Below the pieces are notes generated by a model. The model saw only the letters and a list, made by a program, of their open reading frames with translations. It had not been told where the DNA came from and did no database searches. Shown one piece after another: positions 9,701-19,891 of a stretch of 64,000 bases of DNA. Source of the DNA: Oikopleura dioica. Taxonomy: Eukaryota > Chordata > Appendicularia > Copelata > Oikopleuridae. Both the position numbers and the translations under genes were made by a program. Positions within the stretch are counted from its first letter, which is position 1; each line of letters begins with the position of its first letter. Where the stretch lies: contig OU015568.1 of NCBI GenBank assembly GCA_907165135.1, positions 3,108,501-3,172,500 of the forward strand. The letters are read 5' to 3'.

Positions 9701-12093
9701 GTTGATAGTGATTTTAGACTTGTTATCAGTTGGTTTCTTCTCAACAGCCTTGGCGGGGTAGATTTCAGAGTCAAAGACTTCTTCGCCAATGAACAATCGG
9801 AGACCGGTGATGAGTGCGTTTGGTGGGACAAGAGCGTCAAAGACAGCTTCTCGTGGCTCTGGGTGATCGTTTCGGATGTTTGACTTGATGGAAGTAGTGG
9901 CGAACTTGTTGTTGATCTGAGTATCGATATGCAGAGACTCGATTGTGGGCTTGGCTCGTTGTCCAGCGGCGACGTCGAAAGTGATCGAACCAAGGAGGAC
10001 CTTCTGCTCTTCTGCGGTTGCGGTAAATGTGACGGACGAGATCTTGCCTTGTTCAGTGTTCGCTGGCGGTCGGATAGTCACGACAACATCAGTGTAGTAG
10101 GTCTTGGAGGTTTTAGAAGGTGAAATATTGACGATCCAATCTTCGAAATCATTAGCAGCAAGGTCGATTTCTCGGTAAGCGTTTGTAACTCGGACTGTGA
10201 CAGTAGAATCGACGCCTGGAAGGAAGTCGGTCTTTTCAAGCTCAGTGAGGAGGAGAATTTTGGATGGGAAGATCACGTGTGTTCGGAGAACTGGGAATCC
10301 AGATTGATCAATTCCTTCGATTTTAGCCATTTGGAAAGTCTTTTGTTCGAGTGATTCGCTCTCAAGAGGCATCGGGAAGGCGGAAACGAGTGATTCGACG
10401 AGGTAAAGTGGGGAAACTCGATCATCGGAGATTTTATCTTCATCCTTGAACTGGACGGATTGAAGTTCTACATTTTCAACACCGAGAGAATGGACCAACA
10501 AAAATTTAGATTCTTCATCAGCGTTGAGGGATCCCTTAGGGTTGAGGCCGAATGGAGACGTAGACTTGAATTCGCCGTTGGTGTTGGCAAAGGTGAAGAA
10601 AAAGTCTACAGGGGATTGACCACGGACCTCGATGTAGAAATCGGTATCGCATTTGACCTGAGCTTGCCAGTTGCCGGGCTCGACGTTCTTGATGGAATAC
10701 AAGTAGTGTTCTCGGGTGGCGACGAGGGTTTCGATGTCTCTCTGTGGACGATATCGGGGGTTGTAGATCATGAGTGACTGGAGGCTTGGGCAGAAGACTT
10801 CAAAGATGAGCTCGGACATGGTGGAATCGACTGGAATATCAACGATGGAGTTGCCTCGGCCAGTGACGGGAATTCGCTGGTTTCGAACGATTGTGACCTG
10901 ATCTGGCTGGAATCGAGACTCGATGACGGGGATGAGATCGGAAGCCTGTCGTCGGGGAGTTTCGTACATCATACCGCCAGTAGAAAGGGCAAGGGTGTTG
11001 TACATGATCTTCGAAACATCAGTCACGTATTTTGGATCGAGAAGGACGACGTTGATAAGAATATTCTTGTTTTGGGCGTTTCCAGCGATGATGTTGACAA
11101 GTCGTGGGTTGTCGACGGGGAATTCGGCGCCAGTCACGAGGAAAAGAACAGTACCAGGGGTGGTGTCCTTGAGAATAGATTTGTAAAGGAGATTGAGATC
11201 GATTTCTTGGTTGTCTTCTCCGACGATCAAGGCGGAGTTGGGAGCACCGTTGGTCAGGGACATGTAGACCGCGGAAGGCTTGTCGAGCATGATTCGAAGG
11301 TGATCAGCGGATGAACCGTCACCAGCGTTGCCGGATTTCTTCAAATTCATGATGTCATCTTCCGATTCAAGAGTGACAACTGGCTTGTAGGTGTTTTTCA
11401 AGTAAAGCAAGTCAGCGTACTGGATCGATCCGACGATGTTGCGGACTTTGTAAAGAGTGGTTTCCATATCTTCGATTGCGGCCTTTCTATCCTCCATGGT
11501 CAAGCAATGTCCACCATCGTGGAGGTGTTCCCGGTAGATGTGAGAAAGGAGATTTCCGAGCTTTCGTCGGGCCTCGTGATTCATGTGATCCTTCTTGGCG
11601 AGATTGGTGAGACCAACAATGGCGTTGTATCGGCTGAAATTTTACGGTGAGTGGCGAGACAAGAAAAAGCGAATTGGAAATTTATTTTAATCTCAAGTGG
11701 ATAGCACCGTTGCACTCTCGAGAGTGGAATAGAACTTTCCTCCTTTTGCGCGAAGTATCTATTTTTAGAGGTCATCTCTTACCTTGGAGGGGCCTCGTCT
11801 GATGGAGTTGCCCAGCCGGCGGCGAGGATTTCGTAGAAGGCAGAGTGGAACATCTTGGTCGAAATGCTCAAGGGGCAGTACTTGCGCACGGTGGTCAATG
11901 GATCGGTGATTTCAATGTCTTCATTTGTATGTCGCTCGGCAGCAGCATCAACGTCGATGCAGTGAGTAAACACGCTGCGAGCAATTGCATTTGAAGCGAC
12001 ATCTGTGAAGGAGTTGATGCACGGCTCGGGATTTGTGGAGCGAACAAGTGTCGGGCTCAGGAAGAGGCCCACTGCGGTAATGAACCGCAGCAT
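6797..12093 (-). CDS. Secreted protein with VWA-like, VIT and VWA domains and an ITIH-type C-terminus
   Basis: Ten exons (12093-11783, 11633-8597, 8551-8306, 8223-8064, 8020-7812, 7733-7518, 7470-7354, 7309-7181, 7102-6965, 6862-6797) total 4629 nt, exactly 1542 codons plus stop. A signal peptide occupies about residues 1-18. Residues 250-350 look like a VWA fold without a metal site, followed by a linker resembling that after the VWA of hemicentin/VWA7 (W-x-V, then V-x-G-x-S-P-V-D-F). A VIT domain lies at about 665-790. A second VWA domain at about 935-1115 has an intact MIDAS: DKSGS, the Thr of GGGTN, and the Asp of MTDGT. The last 220 residues resemble the ITIH C-terminal domain (ACFDIGGRSGSEF). 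Inter-alpha-trypsin-inhibitor heavy chains bind hyaluronan and matrix proteins extracellularly; a matrix or house role here is inference. An acceptor-like TTTTCCAG about 22 nt upstream of the ATG could be a spliced-leader site. Confidence 0.88.
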
Positions 12094-13801
12094 GTTTAGC
12101 GAGCTTCTCTGACCTGGAAAATGATGATTAGCGAGAGTTAAAATATTAGAGCGAGGGAGAAGGTCAGCGACAGTGTTAAAAAGGATGAAGCGGCCTTTAG
12201 AAATTATAATCAGATGACTATCGGGGTGATATCGGGAAGGGCACACTTCCGCCGTATTTGAAGATAGCGGGAGTTTGTGCTCGAGGTAGTATGAGTACGT
12301 ATTATGGTGTTTAAATTTGCGGGCAACGCTGGGGAGCAGGTACAAGCTGGACGAATATGCAAAGTAAAATATACACGCGCAGATTTTCTCGGCCTCGAAA
12401 CGACTGGATTATCCCCGGAACTCGCGAAATTACGCAAAAGGAATCGTTTATTTGCTCGCCTAAGGAAAATTCTTTCTTATTGAAATTCTGAAATTGCTTC
12501 AAAAATTGACCCAAAAAGTGTGAAGCGCAGGAAAAGTCAACGACGACTTATCAAAAAGTAAATCGGGCCAAGCTCGATGCCCCGTTGAGTAAAAATGGCA
12601 GCTCAAAGAGCACGACTGCTGAATGGAAAAGTGCATATCTAGGGTTTGTCTAGCGAAAATTTGAATTCTCGGCGCCGCTTTCTAAAAAATATTCGCGCCG
12701 CGCGAACTTTCACGAATTCAGGTTCACACTTATTGAATTACTGTTTATTCTACAGTCTTCACAACAGTTCCAGAGTACTGTTGATCCACGTAGGGATTGT
12801 CCATCTGCGAGTCCAAATTACCCAGGCGAGGAGATGATCAAGCCTGCTGCAAAGCGCTCCGCAAATGCTACACACACTGACCATGGTGGACCCCCGCTGG
12901 TGGCTATTTATTGCTAATTTGACTTTTGCGGCCGTAATTTGTATGACTGAGAGCGCGCGGAATTTTTACCCCGGCTATCATACACGCACAACGCGCCATT
13001 TACGAGAAATTTCGGCCTAATACTCGCCAAGAGAAAAGTCAACTAGGGGACTTCTAAAATTGATGGTAGCGAAAATGTAATGTAGAAAAGATGTTGGTTT
13101 TTGGAGATGCAAGATTGATAGACTACCAAAATAGAAAAAGAGGTTTATCATTTTATGAGGTTTCTCTTTTAAGGTTTTCAATTAAAAAAAAAACAAAAGT
13201 TTATCTTCAAATATAAAATATAAGGCGCTAAAAAAGAGATATGAAGCCTTAATAATTAACTCGATGATAAGTTAAATATTTTTTTTTTCTAAAATTAAGG
13301 TTCTTCATTGTTGATATAGAGGAAGGAGATTTGTTGAATTATTATCTTTTACCTTTTGTTCAAGAAGCAGGTTCTTCGTTAATGTTTTGGATTGATTGAA
13401 AGTTCCCTGAAAGAAACAGTTAGAAATTGAAATTTAATTTTTGAGGTGCCGTCGAATTGATTGGATAAATCAGAAAACTCAGAATTTTAAAAATAAGACT
13501 TTCCATTAATCCTTTTTGCATGAAAAATTTTGGGTGGCTCAAGCTCTCGGCATAATAAATGGAATCAATTTGAAATTCTAGCGCTTAGAGAAACTTTCGA
13601 TTTATAACAAGAAAACTCGGAAAGAGCGGGGCTAAATCCGCGGGAAGGAGAAAATTGTGAACTTTTGATGCGCAAATCGATAACGATGGATGCAATTTGC
13701 GGAGTTTTCGTAATCCAGCACGGATTTAAGCTACTGTTCTCTTAATTCCCGACTGGATTTGAACAACCAAATTAAATCACAATACTTCCAAAAAGGCCAA
13801 A
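12094..13801. other. Intergenic region, no supported gene
   Basis: This 1.7-kb gap lies between divergent genes. It has CG-rich patches around 12400-12440, 12660-12710 and 12880-12990 and poly-T-rich AT sequence from 13150 on. The open frames present lack ATG-plus-splice support. It presumably holds the promoter of the ITIH-like gene. Confidence 0.45.
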
Positions 13802-14274
13802 ATGAACATCCCGGAGGATTTTTTCGCAAAACCAAGAGAAGTTAAATTCAAATCACTTCGCGACAAAAAAGGTGAAGAAAAATCACTCTAAAGAACATTT
13901 TAATACAGTCATTTAGGCGTGATTATATGGTGCTGCCTGTGTCTCTTCGCATTCTTCTATTACGGCACGCGAAAAGTGAGACTCTCATCCCCTTATTACG
14001 ACATTCAAAAAAGTGCTCGCTCGCGTGACACTAATCCTGCCAGTTTGATTCTAAACGTGTTTTTGCTTTTTCTGCTTTTTAAAATTCTTGTAATAATACT
14101 TTACGTACCGCTACATTGCTTTTAAATCAGCCTCCCGGAAATGGCAAGAAAATAATGATTCCAAAACAAACGGTCCAAGAAAGCGGATTATTAAAAAGAG
14201 ATTTTTTCGGAAACAACAAGAAAATCAGAAAATCACAAGTTTATTGTTACAACGGTGATCATGCCATGCGGTGA
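13802..14274 (+). CDS. Small single-pass membrane protein, hypothetical
   Basis: Three exons (13802-13871, 13917-13975, 14131-14274) join in frame to 90 residues. After a charged N-terminus (MNIPEDFFAKPREV) comes one hydrophobic segment at about residues 25-40 (VIIWCCLCLFAFFYY), then a basic tail rich in Lys and Asn. The first intron is 45 bp with GT/AG ends; the second is 155 bp. I do not recognise a family. The tail could lie in either compartment; the basic residues after the membrane segment suggest it is cytoplasmic. Confidence 0.45.
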
Positions 14275-14546
14275 TGGTCAACATAATACAATTTGTATTG
14301 TTATGATTTTTAACCCGCGAGGGTTAGAAGTACAAATCTTGTACAACCAAAGTATTCTTACGATTTTCGCGAGGATTAATCCTATGTCAATCCTCTTTGA
14401 CACTTTTTGAACGCAAAAATTATCAATTATCTTTGAACTTTTACAAAAAAGGGGCACATAATTTGCCATTGTTCCCCAACAGGTTAAATTTTCTATCTTA
14501 GTACATCATCTGGAAAAAGCAGCAAATTATTGACAAGAAAACAAAC

Positions 14547-14747
14547 ATGATCAACATCAAAAACTTCGACGAGCGGGTCTCCATCCTGATGAGTCATCGT
14601 GGCGACTGCAGGTTAACCCCTTGGCGCGAGCTCTGCTAACTCGTCTTCTTTTTTAGCACTCAACGCGAACATAACCAGCGAAGACATGCCATGTGCCAAA
14701 CACGTTCAGTCTTACTTCCTTCCAGTCTTACTACCGTCCCAAAATAA
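14547..14747 (+). CDS. Possible tiny gene, about 51 residues
   Basis: An ATG at 14547 opens a 65-nt exon ending in CAG|GTTAAC; a 45-bp intron ends in TTTTTTAG, and the frame then runs to a stop at 14745-14747 overlapping an AATAAA. The product is short and unrecognised. Another reading frame through 14686-14877 is also open and protein-like, so the true exon structure may differ or extend to 14877. Confidence 0.25.
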
Positions 14748-15366
14748 AATAACGGAAACGATGAGTCGAAAGACGATGACACGTTGTAGGAACTACTCGC
14801 GGAGGGAGTATCAAGTACGGCTACCGGAAGATCGCTCGAAAACTTTTCAAATAAACACGTTTTCGCTTGAAATTTAATGTTTAGTGGAACACACTTCTTC
14901 CCGTCTTGAATTTTTTTAGATGCTTTTACAGAGACTTAAGGGTATCCCTACCGATAACAACAAGTATAAGGAGGGGCCCCTTAGCGCTATGAAAGGGTCC
15001 TGATTATCAGAATTTGATACCCTGATGGTTCAATTGATTTTATAATCAAAAGAGATATTTCACCTCAGTCAACTACAGTCAACCCTCTTCACAGCCCTCG
15101 CTAAGCCCATTCTGACGTCGCTCAATAATAAAACTTGTTGAAAGAAGTGAGAAGAGTCGAAATATCTTCTTCCCAGCTTGTAAATCAACAGGCTCTAAAA
15201 AAACAACAACATCGCGCTTTTCCGGTCTTTTTTTTGTTTCTGGAGCAGGTGAACGCTGATAGGAGCTAACTAGCCGAGACTGTCGAGCGAAATTGAGTGA
15301 ATTTTCCAAATTTTCGCAAAGATTAGTGTTAAACAACGTGATTGTTTGGCAGTTTTGGCGAAAGTG
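14748..15366. other. Intergenic; imperfect inverted motif pair
   Basis: Apart from the open frame to 14877 noted above, no gene is supported. TAAGGGTATC at 14939 and GATACCCT at about 15019 form an inverted pair related to the dispersed AYACCCTTA motif described in the findings. The centre contains a GGGGCCCC palindrome near 14974. Confidence 0.35.
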
Positions 15367-17160
15367 ATGAGTAAGCCTTTTTGGCGGAAAAGGCTTTCTT
15401 TCAAAAAAAAGAACGTCGAAAAGAAGGATTACAAAAGCAGCGCTCTCGAGAGCCCTGATTTTCCGCTCGCACCTGTCGAAATAACCCTAAATCAAGGTTG
15501 TTTTCGATTTCTTGCGCTTATCCAGGGGATTTTTCGTAGAAAGCGATGCTCCATTATCACCTCGCTTGAGCTTATCAGTAGTTCCTCTAAGCTTTGAGGT
15601 GGTCGCCAGAGAATCACACCCCAAAAATAAGCTTCTGCCCTGATTTTAATCAGCCTTCCCGAAAATTTACAACGGAAGAATTTTCAAAGTCTTTCTGAAA
15701 ATCGACCTTTCGAGCTTTCGAACTTTGAAGGCCAAAGGAATGCCTGAGCAGAAAGAGAGAGATTCTAACGTCAGGTGAGATCGCAGATGCCAAAAGCTGC
15801 TTCTTTTTGTTTCTCCAATTTTAAATTTGCCAAGTGGTGGGGATGATTTCTTTTTTAATTAGACCGCACGTGGCGATTCTAGAGCGTAAATTGCTCGAAA
15901 GCAGGTTGCAGACGATTTCGGTACAGGAAGATTATACGGACTTGATTGAAGATGTTCTCGACGAGTTATGGTAAGCGGGGAAAAATGGGATTCAAAAGGT
16001 AATTTTATCATTTTAGTCAGTTGCGAAATTTGGAAGTTGCGACGGATTACTTGTGTGGGAGCGAAGTGCTGCTAGATGAGCGAGAAAGGTTAGTCGGAGA
16101 AGAACGCTTCTAAAAGATTTTCGAGGGAAGTTCGATTACGCAACAGTTTTCATGAGTTGTCACGAATAGTATATTTTCAAAGAGAAAATATCAGCCCCTG
16201 GCGGCGCATTTATCATGACAACTCATGTTTACGCTATTTGTTTCTTTATTCGAGCCAAAACTGGAATCCGGCGTACTTTGCTAATAAAGTTGGTCCCCTT
16301 AGCGCAACATACTTTTCGTTCATTTTTACAAATTACTCTCTGCGCTCATCCTAAACGATATTTTTACGCACTAATCTAAAGAGGGCCCTCTTTTCGTCGT
16401 ACTCATTTTCCGAATTTCTTTCCATTAGAAAATCGAAATTCTATATAGAAGGAAACCTTCTTTGTTGGAAAAAAACCTGTTTTCGCTGATTTTAAGTTTT
16501 GTAATTTGCAAATTTGCGCGGCTGGGAGCGATTATTTGCCAATAAGGGTGGTGTAATTTTGTGGTTTAGGCTTCACGAGGCGCTAGAAATTATCAGATCG
16601 GATCTCAGGATGGACCGGCATCTACAGAGCCTGGAAAAGCAGGAATTGAAGGCTGAGCTCAAAGCGAAAAGGAGTCAATTAGGTAAGTCTAGCAATTTAA
16701 GAGCATCCGAAAGAAAGGGCCTAAAATGTCCGTCATTAAAGATCGAGTTAAATTTGTATTGATATTTTCGTTTTTGAACGTTGCTAGAAGTCGAAATCAC
16801 CGGCTGATCAAAGGAGCTTAAGGGGGAGGGGGTAGTAAGCGACAAAGGTTATCTCTCTATTTCCTCGTTGTTGTGAAAACCCACCTTTTTTAGCGGATAG
16901 CGAAGAAAAACGAAAATGGCTGATAAAGAGGAGAGGAAAGGGTGTTTAGGTTATCGCCATGGTTTACGAAGAAAACGTTAAATTACGCGATAATTCAATT
17001 TTCCGATTCTTATCGAGTTAAACGAGTTAAACACCCTTAACGAATAGACGAACTGGTTGATCAGAACGAGAAGTTAAAGGTTGCAGTCATTTCCCTCGCT
17101 TCAGGAAAATTGTCGAGATTATTACCATTTTTGCGCTTTTTCCAACGACGTGTTAAATAA
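15367..17160 (+). CDS. Coiled-coil protein, unknown family
   Basis: Exons 15367-15496, 15654-15774, 15863-15970, 16017-16088, 16570-16682 and 17048-17160 join with consistent phases (1,2,2,2,1) to about 218 residues. The N-terminus is strongly basic (KKKNVEKK). The C-terminal half, from about residue 90, is acidic/basic and heptad-like (LQSLEKQELKAELKAK, then DELVDQNEKLK), predicting a coiled coil. No catalytic motif or membrane segment is visible. The end is uncertain: reading through after NEKLK gives a stop at 17160, but GTTGCA there could be a donor leading to further exons near 17300. The third and fourth introns are 46-88 bp while the fifth is 481 bp and contains a nested inverted repeat. 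Confidence 0.6.
16151..16227. repeat. Nested inverted repeat in an intron
   Basis: CATGAGTTGTCA (16151-16162) is repeated as its exact complement TGACAACTCATG (16216-16227). Inside lies a second inverted pair, ATATTTTC/GAAAATAT. The 77-bp unit sits in the longest intron of the coiled-coil gene and has the shape of a miniature inverted-repeat element or a structured RNA. Confidence 0.6.
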
Positions 17161-18147
17161 GCTCGAATCTTGACCATTAAACAAAGCGGTGGCGATAATT
17201 ACTTCGTACAAGGGTAAGAGCAATTTTAATGAAAAGATGACAAAATGAGCATACTATGTTTTCTTTAGTATTAACGATGTAACGAGGCTCCCCGGCGACG
17301 CTAGAAATCGAGTGCGCAAGTCGCACACGCAAGCTGATACGTGGCGTCAACGTCAAAAGTCATTTTCACAAAAACACTCCACTACACAACACTCACTGTG
17401 TCCGTGCTGATTTACTGATCCTCCGTTTTCTTAATGTGTTTTCCGAAAAACAAACAAAAAAATCACCGTTCTTTTCAAACAAAACTTTTGTAACCTTCTT
17501 TTCTATGAAATATAAATTCAAAAATATCCAACCAAAAGATTGGAAAAATTCCTTCAATGGGTTAAGCAAATTTCGTTCAAGAAAATTTCTGATTCTCTTT
17601 TTCAAAAATTTTCAAAAAAGTCATTTTCTAGTCGAAAAAGGCTCATCTCAACAAATTTTTGGACAAAGTGCCATAATGGGTTAAGGTTCAAAACTTTCTA
17701 TTCTATTTCTAAGTCCCCCTTCTTCCCACTTAATCACATGATCACATTGTCATTTTTCCTCGTTAGATGGAAAATTAAATAACGTAATTACGGTGCCTTG
17801 TCATCCCTACGAATCGCAGGTTTATTTTTAACCTATGTAGCCGTTCTGAGTTTCTCAATTTTAAACACACAAAACCTCGTTTCATCACGATTCTAATTAA
17901 ATCATCGGCGGTCTAATTTGGTTAAGAATGGAAAGTTACGAGTCTAAAGGTCAATTACTCAGCAGAGTACTTAGCACCTTTTTATGATTGACTCAGAAGA
18001 ATAGAAACTTTTCCATAAATTAAAAGAGGCAGATCCAGATCCAGAGGGAAGGAGTGATCCATTAATAAATTTGCTCTGCGAGGGATTGGATCCAATTTTC
18101 AATTAGCGAGTGAGCAAAGAGAATACTTCAACTAAGAAAGATAGAAG
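17161..18147. other. Intergenic or intronic stretch, low complexity
   Basis: A GC-rich patch (about 17280-17350) with an acceptor-like CTAG and a short open frame could be a final exon of the preceding gene. From 17400 to 17700 the sequence is AT-rich with runs of A and T. No independent gene is supported. Confidence 0.35.
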
Positions 18148-19531
18148 ATGGATGTTAATGGAGGGGAATTTCCTCCCTTTTTCTACCCAGTTTTGGCAGC
18201 GGTCTGTGTTACAACAGGTAAGAAACAAGATTTTTTGAAGTCAGTTTTTGAGTGAATTTTTAAAGGAATTGTGCTCCTTATGTGCGTCTTCCGAAAAACC
18301 GCCGAATCAGCCTGTTACGACTACGCCCGGGATAGGAAAAGCCGCTTCTATCAAGCTCAGCAGGCTCAAGCGACCCTCAACGCAGCCAGTTGCAGTTTAG
18401 GAGAAGGGTTGAACACCTGAGCGCTTCAGGAATTTTTTTTTCGTGTCCGTTCTTTCATCCCTTTTTAGACAACTCATCGCCGTTACATTTACGCGCACCA
18501 CAAAAAGGACACCAGGTGGGTTAAAAGTCAACAATGAATTTCAAATTTCTTTTTGATCATTCATTTTGACCACCTGGCATTTTAGTCGGCGAGTTTCAGT
18601 GTTTCTGCACCGGCGGATTTGCTCGGAAGACCTAGTCATTACAGCAGGTACGGTTATGGGTAAAATTATTTTAACCTGTTTGCACTGATTGACCATTTTC
18701 TTGGCAATTATTCTCGATGAGCAAAACTGATTCGAAATTGGATGTGACGAAAAAATGGCCAATTTATGCGCATAGGTTAACCCATAAAAAACACGTTAAG
18801 CCGATCGCCTTCCGCGCCCGAAGTCGCCACTTTGTCAGTAACGCCGACGGTCCACGAGCTCCGGAAGCTCTCTGTCAATCTCTCGAGCCCGGTCAAATCG
18901 CAATTAAGAGTACATAGGTATCAGGTTCACACGCACGTATGTTTCGTTACCGTTTTTTAGACCTCACACGCCTGAATTGGCGACGCTGGAAAATCCAGAA
19001 AAGGAACATTCGGGTTAAACAAAACATTTGAGCGGAAAAAAGAAGATGTAGTGCATGTTGCAGATATTTTTTACAAAATTTGTTTTTGGTGAATTCGACC
19101 TTGTGGCAAGCAAGTTGTCACATGTTTCTTTATTCAAGACGAGCGGGCTTTAGAAGATGGGCAAAAGAATTAACGAAAAGATAAGTGCTTTTTCTTGAGC
19201 TGTGGAAATCAATTTCGCTGCTCAGAGAAATTTCGACAGTAGTTTAAAAATCCGTTTTCTTATCGCGAAAAAGCCCCTAAATTTCTAATTGAAGCTTGTT
19301 ATCTCGAAGGCTTAATGTTTGATTAACCCCGTGTCAAGCGTCTTAGTCTGCGGCCCAAATCAACTTCTGACGCTGAAGAGGAGGAAGCATCATGAAATTC
19401 AACGCAGATGTTTACTCGCCATATTCATGAGCAGTCGTAGCCACCCTCGAGGACGTACTCACGTGGCTCCAGTACCGAAAATGTACATTTTAACCCTCCA
19501 CCGTCCATATGCACACTCGAAGCACTTCTGA
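18148..19531 (+). CDS. Type I-like single-pass membrane protein with Ser/Pro-rich tail
   Basis: Exon 1 (18148-18217) and exon 2 (from 18266) give a short N-terminus, one membrane segment (about residues 13-33, VLAAVCVTTGIVLLMCVF) and a basic, Gln-rich juxtamembrane stretch (RDRKSRFYQAQQAQA). Unspliced, exon 2 stops at 18420 (74 residues). An internal donor near 18388-18394 in phase 1 instead links to exons 18469-18515, 18586-18647, 18801-18917 and 18961-19013, which share one open frame encoding a Ser/Pro/Leu-rich tail. A terminal exon 19347-19531 is possible but less certain. All introns are 40-155 bp except the last. I do not recognise the family; a small membrane adaptor with a cytoplasmic tail is the best description. 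Confidence 0.5.
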
Positions 19532-19891
19532 TAGAACATGCAACATTTTAATTTCCATTTCCCTTCTTTTCTATTTTTCCAAGATTCGATATCTCCAGCA
19601 AACTGGGAAAATAGAAAAAATTCAAATCTGGCGCGCAACACCGGAAATACCGCCAGCTTGATGCATTTCAAGCTCAATTTTTACGAGTGAAATTTCACGA
19701 AGCATTTCGCCTTATTTCGTGTTACTGTAATTATGACTCAATTCTTTCTGTAAATAAACATTCACAAAATAAATCCAAGATTTTGCATCAATACAAATAA
19801 TGACTCAATTCACTACCAGACATCAGTAAAAGCAAATTTGATCTATCAAACTAACTTGGAAGAGGATACCCTTAATTCAAAAAAAAAGAGA
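19532..19891. other. Intergenic, upstream of the FERM-RING gene
   Basis: The 360-bp gap is AT-rich and carries two copies of ATGACTCAATTC (near 19734 and 19799). TGACTCA resembles an AP-1/CRE-type site. A CTACCAG at 19812-19818 could be a trans-splice acceptor. No coding sequence is seen. Confidence 0.4.

Noticed and set aside
9410..9883. Long plus-strand open frames antisense to the ITIH-like gene (also 8288-8560, 9682-9993, 10460-10777)
   Set aside because: They are shadows of the codon usage of the 3-kb coding exon on the other strand and lack starts or signals.
6797..12093. First impression of a calcium-channel alpha2delta subunit (large extracellular protein with VWA)
   Set aside because: The VIT domain before the second VWA, the ITIH-type C-terminal domain and the absence of Cache domains or a C-terminal anchor point to the ITIH family instead.
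12210..12514. Overlapping minus-strand frames upstream of the ITIH-like start
   Set aside because: They would precede the ATG with its signal peptide, are Ser/Arg-rich by composition and show no splice continuity.
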